From positions 1,042,788-1,106,787 of the forward strand of contig RHPI01002048.1 of assembly GCA_009103225.1 (NCBI GenBank): a DNA stretch of 64,000 nt, given 5' to 3'. The position numbers and the translations under genes are program-made. This DNA comes from Chlorokybus atmophyticus (lineage: Eukaryota; Streptophyta; Chlorokybophyceae; Chlorokybales; Chlorokybaceae). The notes under the pieces are model-generated. The model was not told the DNA's origin and did no database searches. It worked only from the letters and a program-made list of their open reading frames with translations. Every line of letters starts with the position of its first letter. The stretch's first letter is position 1. Positions 25,801-37,323 of the stretch are shown piece by piece.

Positions 25801-28800
25801 AGAAAGTCCTTCACGTACACGCTCTTGCCCGTGCCGGTAGGACCCGTGAGTAACAACGGGTGTCCATGTGTTATCAACGCTTCCATCAAGAAAGTGTATC
25901 TAATCGTATCCACTGTTGGTACGAGTATCCGAACAAAGTCTGCGTCGCGTGGAGGTGGCACCTCATCAATCATCTCGGTCCACAACGCCCACTTGCCCTT
26001 GTCCTTGCTGAACACGTAGTCGTACACGGTCTTGTTCTCGGGGAAGGGGAGCGTCACGCGACGGGCGGGAGAGGTGATGAAGGACTTGTACTCGTCGGGA
26101 GGGGTCCCCGCGAGGAGCTTGCGGACGAGGAGGTTGAATTTGACGCGACCGGGCTCGTCGAGGCAACCGCCAACGGACCTGTGAGGTGGGGATAGTGAGT
26201 GTGTTTGATTTGCGTCGAAGGTTTTCTGATGAATTGTTGTAGCACATGAATGTGTATGTGCGTTTGCGTCAATCACATATACCCGATTGAGCCAACATGC
26301 GTGGGTGCGTGCGTGTACTGTGGACATACAAGTACAGAGTGTGTACTGTGTGTCCACAGCGCACAATACTGTGTACACACATACACACGGTTCCCTACGC
26401 TCATGATCAATCATGCATCATCGAAGCTATTCCATTACCATTACATGCGCAGTATGACATGCATTGCACCCACTCCCTTACCACACTAGCGCAAACAGGA
26501 ACAGGCAGTCGACCCACGCCGCCATCGCGTTCTCGTTCATCTTGGCCACCTCCTCCGCGGTCTCGTCCAGCAGGGACGCGTAGATGCGGCAGAGGGACTG
26601 GACCATCGCGGACTCCTGGACGGGGACGACGGTGCGGGAGAAACGGAGGGCGCAGCGGAGGCAGGGTGGGACCATCCAGTCAAACATCTTGTCGATCTGG
26701 GGGACATATGTCAACATGTTAGTCATTACTTGGATTCGGCACAACTCTGCGTGCGTGTGAGTGCGCGTGTGCGCGCGTATGCTCTCGTGCATGCTGTGCG
26801 AGCCCATGTGCGGATGTGTTCGGGTGTGTGTGGCACGTCGTATGGGTCTTGAGTACAGACACATAGTATGTGTGTCTGTACTTGTTACACACATGGTATG
26901 TGCCTGTGGTACAGACACATAGTATGTGCACGTGACGACAACTGCACACACACCCACAGCATGCACCCCTCTCATCCTCTCTCCTCTCACCTGCTCGCGG
27001 TGCTTCTCGTTCAGCGTTGCCGGCAGCGTGTTGAGCCACGAGTCCACGAGCGGCTTCCATCCGATCTGGCTCGGCTCCACGTACACCATGCCGCAGCGGG
27101 ACACCGTGGCGGGAGACGCCGCCGCCAAGTCCTGCGATGAGTAACGAGTCAGCGATTGGGTATGGATGATAGGTGTTGGTCTCTTTGTGTGCGCACTCAC
27201 CTGGACTTCAAAGATCAGGTTCATGCTGCTGGACATCTGGATGATCTCACCGCTCATGAGACACAGCTTCTTGTTGTCGTCAAGCACCTGAGGTTGTTGG
27301 GAGACAACATGAAAAAACATTCCAACGTGACCAGCACCCAGTCAACACTCTAAACTAGACTTACCGTGTTCATGTTCTCAATCCAGATGGCGTCCACGGG
27401 CCCGTCAAACACGACCCACTTGCGGTCCGGCGACGGGTCCGACGCGGCCTTGCGGAAGCTCGTGGCCAACACGCCATCCGTCCACTCGTGAGAAACCTGC
27501 TCAAGAAACGTTATCACACAACAAACAAAGTGTGTGTGTATGCGTGTGCAGCTGTGTGTGTATGCGTGCGTGCGCGCGTGTGCGTAATATGCTTTAAGCC
27601 CTCTCACCGGATCAAACTGTCCATACAGCTGTCCCATGGTGATACTCTTCGGGTTGATCACATACGCCCTGGTCCTCTGTTCCTCCATGAGTCCCTTCGC
27701 ATTCAAGTCCGTGAGCGCCGCCATCAGCACCCGGTACATGCAGGTCTTGGCACCGAACGAGTGGCCCACGATCATCAGGCCGTGACGCACGATGATCAGC
27801 TCGTACAACTCGAGAACCTTGTGGAAGAAAGCCTTGACGGGGGTGAGACCCATGCGAGAAGTGTTGTCACGGATGGCGTCGAGGATGGCGACGTAGTCGG
27901 GGTTGGGCAAGATGACACCTGAGGAGGAGGGTGTGGGTGTGGGTGTAAGTGTGGGTGTTGTTGTTGTTGTTGCTGTTGTTGATTGGCAACAATGTCAATG
28001 TCAATGTCGTAGTTGTTGTAGTGTTCGTGATTGTTGTTGTTGTTGTTGTTGCCAATAACTGTTGTTGATTGGCAACATCAACAAGCACAAACACCACCGA
28101 CAACACCAACACCAACACCAACAGCATTCTGCTCTTTACCTGGGAACAGGTCCGCCATGATCCCTTCAAACAGCGGTATGTCATGCGACAGGAACTTCGG
28201 CGAGTTGACATCCTTTATCGCTCGTAGTACCAGCACCGCCTCGTCCTCTTCGGTGTACCTCCTCTTGAGGTTCCCGGCGGCGCGCAGCACGGCCATCACC
28301 GCCCGCATGCCGTAGTCGTAGTGGTCCTGGGACGACAGCTGCTCGGAGCAGAGGCGGTAGGTCGCCACCAGCTTGCGAGACATGTTGCGAGCTTTGAGGT
28401 AGCCGTAGGAGTAGAGCATGATCTCGCTGGGGATGAGGATGACTAAGGGTTAGCGGTGGCGAGCATCAGAGTATTGGGATGTGTATGTGTGTGTGCGAGA
28501 GTGGGAATGTGTGCCCGCGCGCATGCACGTGTGTGTATGTGCATGAATTTGACTGTGTGTGTGCTTGGTCTCGAGCATGTGCGTGCGTGCATGCGTGCGT
28601 GCGTGTCTGTCTGTGCGCGTGCATGCGTGCATGGGTGTGTGCGTGCGTGTGTGTGTGGTTTACTGGTGTTCTTACCCGATCATGGCGTAGTCTGGCACCA
28701 TCATCGCCACCGATCTAAACAGCGCTTTCAGATTATCCGGCAGTTCACTCCTCCCGGCATACCCGGGGTTCATCGTGATAAAGCTCGTGCACGTCGGCAC

Positions 28801-31800
28801 CAGTTGCAGATCCGTCCCTTCGAACACGAACCTCTCCGCTCCCGCCACGATCGCCCTCTGGATCGTCAAGATCTGCTGCGCCACGACGGACAGAACCTCG
28901 AGGTCGATGCGGTTGAACTCGTCGAAACAGGCCCAGGCGCCCGATGCAGCGAGACCCTTGAAGAACTTGCCCATCGCGAGGTAGTCGAGACCGTCGGAGC
29001 AGTTGAAGACGACGCACTGCATTGCGAGGGCCTTGGCCAGGTCCTTGGTAGTCTCTGTCTTGCCTGTGGGGGAGTAAACACAGTGTTGGCTTTGCACAAG
29101 TGTACGTACAGTAACTTAACACATATAATTGTGTGCACTGACGTTAAGTGCATGTATACGTATCTACCTGCGTGTGTGCATATCCAGGTAGACATGCATG
29201 TGCACGTGTACGTGCACATGTATCACTTTGAATACAGAGCTCTCTTTCGTGTCACATACACGTGTTTTAAGGCTATCAACACATTGGTATATCTCTTCCC
29301 TTGTGCCTTACCTGTGCCTGCGGGGCCTTCAGGTGCCCCTCCGAGGTTCAGATGCAGCGCTCCCATGAGCGTTCTATAGCACCTATCCGTGAGCGGCGTG
29401 ATGACCAGTCTCGACGAGTTGCCCAGATACTCGTATCCATAGTTCCTCGCGGCGTTGATCATCCTCACTCTCAACAACCCCTCTTCGAGATTATACCGCA
29501 GCTGGCTGAGCCACTCGAAGTCGGTCTCGTGCGCGACGCCGGCGTCCTTGAGTTGGGTGACGACGTCGCGGGCGTGCACGTCAATCACAACCAGAGCGCC
29601 GATCGTGGCTCGCTGGACGGCACCCAACTTGCCACGGACGAGACCGACAACGTCCGCGAGCTGACGAGTGCACACGCCCTCGTATTCCGCGAGACCGGCG
29701 GCACCACGTGCACGGATTGCCTCGGACACCTTCACATCAACACAACAGAATACAACGCTCTCAGTCACCGCACACAGTGTGGTGAGTCACTACCCCACAT
29801 GCGCAGCAAGCAACCCAACATGAACGTGTACACGCCACAAGCAGTAGACTACGTCATTTGCGCCACAAATCAGTCACCACATGCACACAGTATGATGAGT
29901 CCACACCCGACACGAGCGATAAGCTACCCAACATATTACGTGTAAACGCCACACGTGTACACGTTACATGTTATTGCTTGCGCAAAGTACACATGGTGCG
30001 TGAGTGTGTGTTCTCACCTCTTTTGTCCAGTACACTTGGCTTCCCGCGAGTACGACCATCCCCGGCCACCCCGCCAGCATCCACTCTTCCCTGGGCGTCG
30101 CCGCATACGCCGCTAGCGCGTCCCTCACGCTCGCCCTCAGACTCTCTTTCATGACCGCTTCCACGTCGCATAACCACGCCTCGACCGCCCCACCCGCGCT
30201 CTTGGGGTTCAGCACGTGCGCGAACGCCACGCGCTCCTTCTCGACGGAGAACATCGCGACGATGTCGAGGTTGTCCTGGAACTCAAGGGAGTTGATGCCC
30301 TCGAAGCATTTTTTGAGGAAGGGCTGCACGCGGAGGGGGTCGCGGGTCTCAGAGAGGATCTCGAGCAACTCGTCGTTGGACAAGAAGAAGAACCTGTGGA
30401 GACAGGTGATTATGTACACAACACACGCAGTGTGCGCATATGCACGCAGCTGTCCACGCGCACTTGCACAGACATGCAACACAAGAAGAAGAACCTGCAT
30501 AAACCAGTGAGTATCTATAACACACGCGCATGTGCATGCGCACGCGCTTATGTGCGTACGCACGGCCGCGGGCCGCGGGCGTCTGCGCTCGTGCACACAC
30601 ATACTCTTACCTGGGAAACGCGAGTCGTTTCGTCTCCAGGTAGTGATTCAGTCCCTTCGTAATCACATCCAGACTCTGATTACACTCCCTCAGATCCTCC
30701 AACAAGTTCTTCGTATCGGCCATCTCCAGCATCTTGGGCGTCCTCTGCACGGCCTCCATGATTCTCCTCCACACTCCATCCACTGATCTAAACCTCTGTC
30801 CTTCGGCCGGCATCTGATTCATGATGTCCTCCGACCCGAAGATGGGCTCGAGATACAACCACGTTGCTTGACACTTGACCCACTCGTCGAGAGTCTCTTG
30901 TAACCGAGTCACTTTGCTCCCCCAACTCGTGATGCGTCCTTCGAAGGGCTTTGCGTACGGCGAGGACGACATCGTGGCGGTCTTAACCGTGTGGTCATCC
31001 AACAACATCTGCGCTTCATCTACGGGTCCACCCTTGAGGATACACGTCCCGGTCTCCCTATACGGCGCGGTCTCGAACGCCAGAGGCTCCCAGTCACCCA
31101 ACATCTTGTCCAAAGACCTCTCCAACCCGTACTCTTTACTCGCCTGTTCGGCCACTTCTTCGAGGGATGAGATGTGTTCGTCGACTTTTAAGCGAAGGAG
31201 CTGGCGAAAGGAGTTGCCGTCCTCCGGACGGAGCTCGAAACCGACCACGGAAGAGATGCGGGACCAGTGACGCTCGCGGAGACCCGGGTTGCAGAGGCAT
31301 TGGATGAGGGGGACGATACCCTTAAAACGCTCTAGGGAGGCCTTCATCTGAGGAGGGGGGTTGTTCACTAGTGAGTAAGATCACACACACACATGCGCAC
31401 GCGCACTCATGGCTACCTGCCCACCCACACGTGCACACGTGCGCGCTGGTGCGCATATAGACACGCACACGCGCATGCACTCACTGACGCACTTCGTCAC
31501 ACGCACACATATGCACCCGCGCTCGCACGCCCACACACCCACACACCCACACGCCCACACACACACACACACGCGCGCGCGCGCAGGCGCATGCGCTCAC
31601 CAACTCAATCACACACACGCACACGCAGATGCACACGTTCTCACTCAACCCATCCATCACACTTGCCTGTTCAGCCACTTTGAGTGCCGCAGGGAAGGCC
31701 GACGCCGTCTGTTCAGCTGCGGCAGTGTTCTTTTCTCCCGCCGCAGCGGTGTCTTTCGCTCCCGTTGCTGCGGGTGCAGCAGCGGGGACGGTGCCCGGAG

Positions 31801-34800
31801 CCGCCGGCAGCGCGAGGGTCTTGATGACCTTGTAGATCGTGCGCCACCAGGCCGACACGTCCGACTCGATGCGCTTGGGGTCCAGGGCGGAGAAGGGGGC
31901 GTTCATCCATTCGGACTCAGACTCCTGGGACAACGAGGGAGGGACGTGTGCATGTGTATTGTTGGTGTCATTGGTACTATGCATGCGTGTGTGTACGTGT
32001 GTGTACATACGTGTTGGCATGCAAGTCAATGCATAAGCATATGCATGCATACGTGTGTGCGTGTACATGTGAATGTTATCGTACCTTGAATGCTGCAGCT
32101 GTGGTCCACAGTTTGAAGAACGGTTCCACCGCCGACGTGAGCGCCTGTATCTGCGGTCCGAACCTCGTGACCGGCAGCGAGAACAGCGCCTCCTCCGCGT
32201 TGAGCGCCTCCGCGGCCGTGCCCGCCTCCTCCAGCAACCTCGCCACCTCCCTCGCCTGCTCCGCGTGCGCCAAGGTCCTCTCCGCATCACCGTAACTCTC
32301 CAAAGCCCTCACTTGCTGCTCGTGCGACCCCAACAAGGTCAGAAACTCACTCCTCCTCTGCTTCAAGGCCATCTCGAACGACTCATGCTCCTCCTCAATC
32401 TTCGCCCCGTTTGTGGACAATATCACCACGATCCTCTTCGGCCACTCGTACGCGGCCATCATGAGTCTGAAGTCCTCCTCCGGCACGTCGAACCCGTAGT
32501 TGCCCAGGAAGTCCTCGCGCTCGCGGGCCTCGCGGATCATCTCGCGGAGAGCGGAGAGGTCGGCGGGGACGGTGGTGCTGACGTAACGACGGAGGGCGAC
32601 GACCTCCTCGGAAGTGGAGGGGGGACGAGCGACCTCGGTGGAGATGCGCTCGTGGCGGTCGGCGATGGTGACGTTGAGCTCGCGGAGACGGGCGAGGACC
32701 TGTGTATGAGATAGATGTTACTCGCCGTCACTGTGACACTTGATGCACACACATGGCACGTGTACAAACGCGCTTTCGCATGCACATATGTGTGTTATAG
32801 TGCGCACGCATACGTGCGCCTGTGTGTGTGCACCTGCGCATGTGCATGTGCGGGTGTGTGGTGTGTGTGCAAGCACGTACACATGCACAGGGAACAACAT
32901 GCTTACCTGTTCAAGGAGGCGCCTGACGACGTCATTGGCTTTCACAACCAGCGACTGTTTCAGCGCCTGGCACTTGATCAGCGCGATCCCCGCCTTCCTC
33001 TCATTCGCGCAGACATCTGCCACCTGGGCCGCGAGTCCCTTGAATCTGTCAATCGCGGCGGCATACTCCGCGAGCTTCTTGTTGTTGCTGCTGGTGGTGT
33101 TGTTGTTGTTGTTGTTACCACCACTGGCACCCTTGAACTCCTCCGCGTAGGCCGCGGGGACAAGACGCCCGAGCTCGGTGAAAGGCGAGAACCGACCCGC
33201 CACGGATTGAGCAAGAGGCTCAGAGGCACGCACTGTTGCGCAGACAAAGTCCTTTGCCAACACGACTTGCTCGTCCTGGAGTGTGACGGTGTTCAGAGTT
33301 GTTTGTGTACTCCTCGAGGACTCTGTGTCGATGCGCGGCACGCCCTCAGGCGCCTTCACTGCCGTCTCTAACACCTGTATGTGCTTCATCATCACGTGTA
33401 CATTGTGTGCATAAAGTTATACACGCACACGAACACACATGCGCACCCACGCTCGCACTTTCACACCCACTCCCACACCCAGTCTCACGCACGCACAACA
33501 TTACCTGAATGAGGCCGTTTTCAACTTCATCGAAGCTCGGCATAAATTTGAGCACTCCCTTCTCCATAGTAAGCTGCATGAAGAACGCCGGCAGTTGTGA
33601 CGTCTCTGAAACATTACTCCCACCCTCATCATCCTCGCCGTTCCCCTCTCGTTCCATGCGCCCGAGCGCGGCCTCCGCCTCGGCGCGGTCCATGGCGTAG
33701 GGAGCGAGAAAGGCGCGGAAGGCGTCGATGGAGTCGCGCGCCAGCTTGCGGACCTGGTTCGACATCAGGACCGCCATCGTGGCGTAGAAACCGGCGGGGT
33801 CGCGGCAGGTGGGGGGGGGAGGGTCCGTTTGGAAGACCTGCGGGTTGTGGGTGTGAGAGGGGAGGAGTATCCACATGCATGTGTGCCTGTGCATGCGTGT
33901 GAATCTTCGCGCATGCGCGAACGGACGATCTCACCCAGGCACACATGCATGCGCACATGCACACGTACACGCTCGCATGCACACACAACCATGCACGCAC
34001 ATGCAGGGCAGCCGGTATCCACTCCTGCCACAGTCGCTCCCGTGCCGCGTCCGCCACCTCCTTCTGCCTCACGACAAAGGCCGGCAGCTCCATCGGTAGC
34101 GAGGGTGCAACGCCAACATCCATCTCACCAACCGCAACATCCACGTCAACTAGAAGCCTGTCTGCATGCCGCTGCCAGGCAAGAGACCGTTGAGTTCACA
34201 CATACACATAGAGCCAACTAGTTCAGCTTACGGATTCATTGTGCGATGTTGCAAAGGGTTTGTGAGGCATGTGGTTGTAACGCGCACACACGCGCACAAG
34301 TGCGCACGCACATGTACACGTACCTGCCATAGGGCGGCGAGTGCGAGAACCTGCGGGCATAGCGCGTGCAGGTTGGCGGCGAGGGAGGCGCGTGCCACCC
34401 GCACGGACGCACGCCACTCTGCCGGCAGCACGAGAGGGGGCGGATGGGACAAACTCGCCGTCGTAGGAAGCGACGGGACCTGCGCAATGATAACGCTGTT
34501 GGCGTGTGCATGCGCACGCATGTGTGTACATATGTGTGTATGTGTGTGAGGGTGCGCACGCGCACGTGTTGATGACTGTGTGTGTGCGCGCGCCGTTGCT
34601 GTGGATGACTGTGCGTGTGTGTGTGTTTGTGTGTGCGCGCGCGCGCGTTGTTGCTGTTGTTGTTGTTGACTTACTCGTTCCAGTTGCAGCCGTTTCCGTT
34701 CACTCGCATCTCTAAGGCAATAGTCCACGATCCCCTTCCTCACGGCTCTAAAATACTCCTCCTCGACCTCCTCCTCGCACGCTCTCAGTATCCCCTCTCT

Positions 34801-36047
34801 CCTCTCCTCCCCGACCGCTCGCGAGGGGCACGACGCAGGGGACGTCGCGAGCAGGGACGCGACGTTCGAGGACCAGGAGGGCTTCGGGGGAGCGAGACAG
34901 GGAGAGGGGACGCCCTCATCAACGTAGAATTGGTAGCGCAAGACCTGGGACATTTGTGCGTGTGAGTGTATGCGTGTGCCTGTGTGCGCATGCATGCGCG
35001 TGCGTAATAGCATTGTTCATGACAACAGCCATGCATGTATGCGCATGGCTCCTTACCTCTTCCGCGACGTTTTCGCTGCTGCGTGGCGTCATGGGCGCCC
35101 GCTTGAAGACGTTGTGCCTGTATCCACCCGCAGAGGGCGACCGCGTGATTGCTCGAAGAGCCTCATGCGTACCATGGCTCGCTGGTGACGGTGAGGGTGG
35201 GTGAAGTAGAGAGTTTCCTTGTTGTTGTGGTGGTGGTGTGGACGCGCGCGGCGACGTGAAGTACTCGTGCGCCCTTCCGCTCGGCGTGAATATCGGCGAG
35301 TGCGCTCCCTCCCACAGCAGCGTGGACGCGGACGGGGAGCGTGTCGTGTTGACGCTCAGCGGCTGCAGCTCTTGTCGACGCTTCTTCTTGGCGGGACTGG
35401 AGGGAGGCAACCCGACCCCTGCCCCGGGCGATAGTGGTGTTGTCGGGGAAGACACCGGCGATGGCAACGCTACACCCACGCTAAGCTTTCGATGAGAGCC
35501 ACCCGGTCCTCCTGTTTGTTGTAGCCGCCGGTACACCTCCGCGGCATCGAGCTCCGATGCCTGCGGACTGTGTCATAACACAGGCTCTTAGTAGAGCATA
35601 ACAAACTTGTGGTTCACTCACTTTACAACCGACAAACTTCAGCGACTGATATCAATAGAAGCTAAGGCTACAGCGTAGACTCCCTCGGTTCATTTCTTGG
35701 TCAGTCAGTACGTCTTGCAACTGATTGGGTTATCAGCAGCTAAGGCATACTGCACTGTGCTCTCTAGTTCTACTACACTACGCTGTGTATGTTTCAAGTC
35801 TACTCATGTTGTGAGCAGTGAAACTGTGTCGTGTGATTACCTGTAGTAGGTGCCGATGCGTGAGGACGGCGTGCGGTAGAAGAGGTCCGCGGAGGTGCCG
35901 CAGGGGACGGCGCGCGTGAAGAGGGCGTCGCGGCTCAGCAGCGGAGGCATACGCGCCCTCTCCACATTGGACGTCTGTAAACACAAAAATGTTAATGACA
36001 ACGATGCTGACAATGATGCTGTCGTTGCCGTTGTTGCCGTCGTTGTT

Positions 36048-36095
<48 letters not shown>

Positions 36096-36859
36096 ATTGT
36101 CGTTGTTGGTGATGGTGTTGGTGATGGTGATGGTGATGGTGGTAGTGATGGTGTTTGGGACGTTACGGTGATGGTGTGGTTGGTATGGTAAATGTGTGCA
36201 TGTGCATGCGCGTATACATACCTTCTGTTTGTACTCCAGCGCGCTCTCGAGCTGCTGGAAGTAGTCTGCCACAGCCACGCCGTCCTGGAGCAAATTCAAA
36301 CACGTAATGCAGAACAGTTACACCGGATTGGCCATGACAGCCAGTTACCAACACAAACCAGCAACACGTCTCATTTGCAAGTCCATCACACCATCGTTAT
36401 GATACAAAGTGGCCACGTTCCTTGAACGTTGTTTCTAATCACATCCATCACTTCGGTTGTTAAGTCATACACTTCAGAACGACGTACACCACGCGAGCAG
36501 ACCGCTTGCAATCACTCGTTATGGATCTCTTTATGTTATGCAGTTGAGGACGACGCTTCGAGAGTAATGTGCTGGTTGCATCACCGCAGCGCAGGTTCAA
36601 AGGTAACCCGCGTCTTCTTGCAGGGCCATGCAACTGAATCACTCACTGGACTGGTTGTTTGGGATTTAGGGTTAGGGTTAATGATTTCGCCACAACCTGA
36701 TAATGATATACAACAGTTCCGTGTAGTGTCAAATCACAGTGACGTTGAGGTATGTAACCCGATCTGCTCGTTGGATGTCCTCAACTTAACAGTACAACAA
36801 CACGCATCATCACCCACCTGCTCCATGGGGTCCAGCCCCCCGGCCCCGTTCTGAGCCAT
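15218..36859 (-). CDS. Axonemal dynein heavy chain, single-headed inner-arm type (DNAH3/7/12-like)
   Basis: About 44 minus-strand exons run from ATG 36859 ([14 protein letters not shown], exon 36818-36859) to TAG 15218-15220. The summed exons give roughly 4,200 residues, the normal size for this family. The protein is the motor that drives sliding of axonemal doublets in flagella. Domains in order are tail, DHC_N2 linker, AAA1 to AAA4, coiled-coil stalk with microtubule-binding tip, AAA5, AAA6 and C-terminal domain. The end [20 protein letters not shown] and [10 protein letters not shown] match the DNAH3/7/12 group of inner-arm dyneins, as does the [13 protein letters not shown] segment of the tail. 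Frame is kept across the exon junctions I checked and no stop was found in them, so the gene looks intact. Introns are short, mostly 80-350 bp, and rich in TG/CA repeats. The first intron is the longest (about 530 bp). Confidence 0.93.
16500..16697. repeat. Alternating TG/CG intron of the dynein gene (example of many)
   Basis: The whole intron is an interrupted alternating purine-pyrimidine tract (TGTGTG, CGCGCG, TGCATGCG). Similar dynein introns lie at about 17055-17265, 17650-17880, 18195-18400, 24660-24890, 25170-25440, 28470-28660 and 31380-31640. Such DNA can adopt left-handed Z form and is prone to length change. Confidence 0.85.
20935..23213 (-). other. Dynein stalk coiled coil and microtubule-binding domain
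   Basis: Helix CC1 is spread over exons about 22719-22799, 22511-22643 and 22219-22440 ([31 protein letters not shown]). The microtubule-binding tip, about 21830-22110, reads [20 protein letters not shown] and [20 protein letters not shown], the standard tip signature. CC2 follows in exons about 21532-21668 and 20939-21271 ([20 protein letters not shown]). The stalk carries the ATP-dependent microtubule grip at its end. Confidence 0.9.
22838..22992. repeat. (TTG)n/(TGG)n trinucleotide array in a dynein intron
   Basis: About 50 near-uninterrupted TTG units grade into TGG and GGTGAT units. It lies in the intron between the exons ending near 22799 and starting near 23020, so it does not reach the protein. 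The long frames it opens in both strands are artefacts of the repeat. Confidence 0.9.
23215..24330 (-). other. Dynein AAA4 module
   Basis: Exon about 24005-24329 holds [20 protein letters not shown] and Walker [18 protein letters not shown] at about 24040-24085. The next exon, about 23455-23712, continues [20 protein letters not shown] and FLFSDGQ. The Walker A with Arg after the second Gly pair is the normal AAA4 form. The intron between them contains the palindromic CTGTAT array. Confidence 0.9.
23804..23965. repeat. Palindromic (CTGTAT)n array in a dynein intron
   Basis: Runs of CTGTAT at 23812-23850 are followed by reverse-complement ATACAG-type units (23855-23915) and then by CTGTAT units again (23930-23950). 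The arms can pair as a long hairpin in single-stranded DNA or RNA. Confidence 0.8.
24400..26180 (-). other. Dynein AAA3 module
   Basis: Exons about 25457-26179, 24897-25135 and 24407-24615. Walker A GPTGTGKS lies at 25821-25844 and Walker B in [16 protein letters not shown], followed by [13 protein letters not shown], which ends the exon. AAA3 binds regulatory nucleotide that gates the motor cycle. All key residues look intact. Confidence 0.9.
26480..27918 (-). other. Dynein AAA2 module
   Basis: Exons: 27608-27918, 27365-27496, about 27201-27287, about 26991-27131, about 26484-26697. The P-loop at 27743-27766 reads GHSFGAKT where relatives have Gly before the Lys (consensus GxxxxGKT), so one glycine is Ala. 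Conserved AAA2 text follows: [76 protein letters not shown]. Confidence 0.88.
28140..29400 (-). other. Dynein AAA1 module (main ATPase site)
   Basis: The Walker A motif GPAGTGKTET is split by an intron: GPAGTG ends the exon at 29312 and [12 protein letters not shown] begins the exon at 29063. Walker B is ACFDEFNRI at about 28908-28935. Sensor-type [16 protein letters not shown] follows. These are the canonical residues of the hydrolysing AAA1 site, so this is a catalytically competent motor. The module ends in exon 28140-28426 ([19 protein letters not shown]). Confidence 0.92.
29400..33374 (-). other. Dynein DHC_N2 / linker region
   Basis: Exons 32907-33374, 32085-32699, 31667-31924, 30611-31347, 30018-30393 and the first part of 29312-29729. 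Recognisable linker segments include [76 protein letters not shown] and [18 protein letters not shown]. The exon 31667-31924 carries an Ala-rich insert. Its downstream junction keeps phase only with a GC donor (complement at 31665-31666). A polyN stretch (NNNNNN) lies in exon 32907-33374. The linker is the mechanical lever that swings across the AAA ring during the power stroke. Confidence 0.85.
33505..36859 (-). other. Dynein tail exons, with a Ser/Pro-rich disordered segment
   Basis: Exons: 36818-36859, 36222-36284, 35841-35974, 35057-35567, 34675-34944, 34324-34479, about 34003-34171, and 33505-33837. The 35057-35567 exon encodes about 170 residues of Ser/Pro/Thr-rich low-complexity protein with a KKKRR cluster. 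Such a segment is not typical of dynein tails and may be a lineage-specific regulatory region. The next exon opens with [18 protein letters not shown] and ends with [16 protein letters not shown], both conserved in the DNAH3/7/12 tail. Confidence 0.8.
36036..36101. repeat. (GTTGTC)n hexanucleotide array in dynein intron 2
   Basis: About nine GTTGTC units with a following GTTGGTGATG tract lie between the dynein exons at 35974 and 36222. It is intronic. Confidence 0.85.
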
Positions 36860-37323
36860 GTTCGCGACAGCTGCGGCTGATGATGGTTATATAGTATCAA
36901 AGTCCTGATCACCCCTCCTCCTTGTCCTCCCTTTTCCCCGCCGCCGCCGCCGCCGCCATGGCTGACGTGGTTAACCCTCGTTGGTTTGCAACTTTAGGGC
37001 TTGTTCCCCCCAACCCTAGAATGCCATCACAGCGCGCTGCCCCAACCAATTTGAGTGTCACGTGACCCCCGGCGCTAGGGGGGGTACCGGACGCTGCGTG
37101 ACGTGCACATTGGACGTCACGCGCAGCGTACAATACTGGCGTGACGTGCAGCTGGCAATGATTGGGGATCAGCGATCTCAAACTTGCATTGCCACCGTGG
37201 CAGTGCCACGTGGCGAGCGACTGTTGTGCTAGAGGGTTGTTCAGGCTGCGGCGGCGGTGGAGAGGGTGAAGGACGAGGAGGCGGAGGCGGAGGAGGCAAG
37301 GGACGCTAAAAGAGTGGCAAGAG
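36860..37323. promoter_or_regulatory. Divergent promoter region of dynein (-) and GST (+), rich in ACGT boxes
   Basis: Only 464 bp separate the two start codons. The region holds a CACGTG G-box at 37059-37064, CCACGTGG at 37206-37213, and three TGACG-type bZIP sites at 37099-37103 (+), 37115-37119 (-) and 37142-37146 (+). The first two form the arms of an inverted repeat at 37093-37125 (CTGCGTGACGT...ACGTCACGCGCAG). TGACG pairs resemble the as-1 element that TGA bZIP factors use in plant GST promoters. Function is inferred from motif and place only. Confidence 0.5.

Noticed and set aside
36663-36683. TTTAGGGTTAGGGTTA, telomere-like
   Set aside because: Only about two and a half units in a dynein intron; too short for an interstitial telomere.
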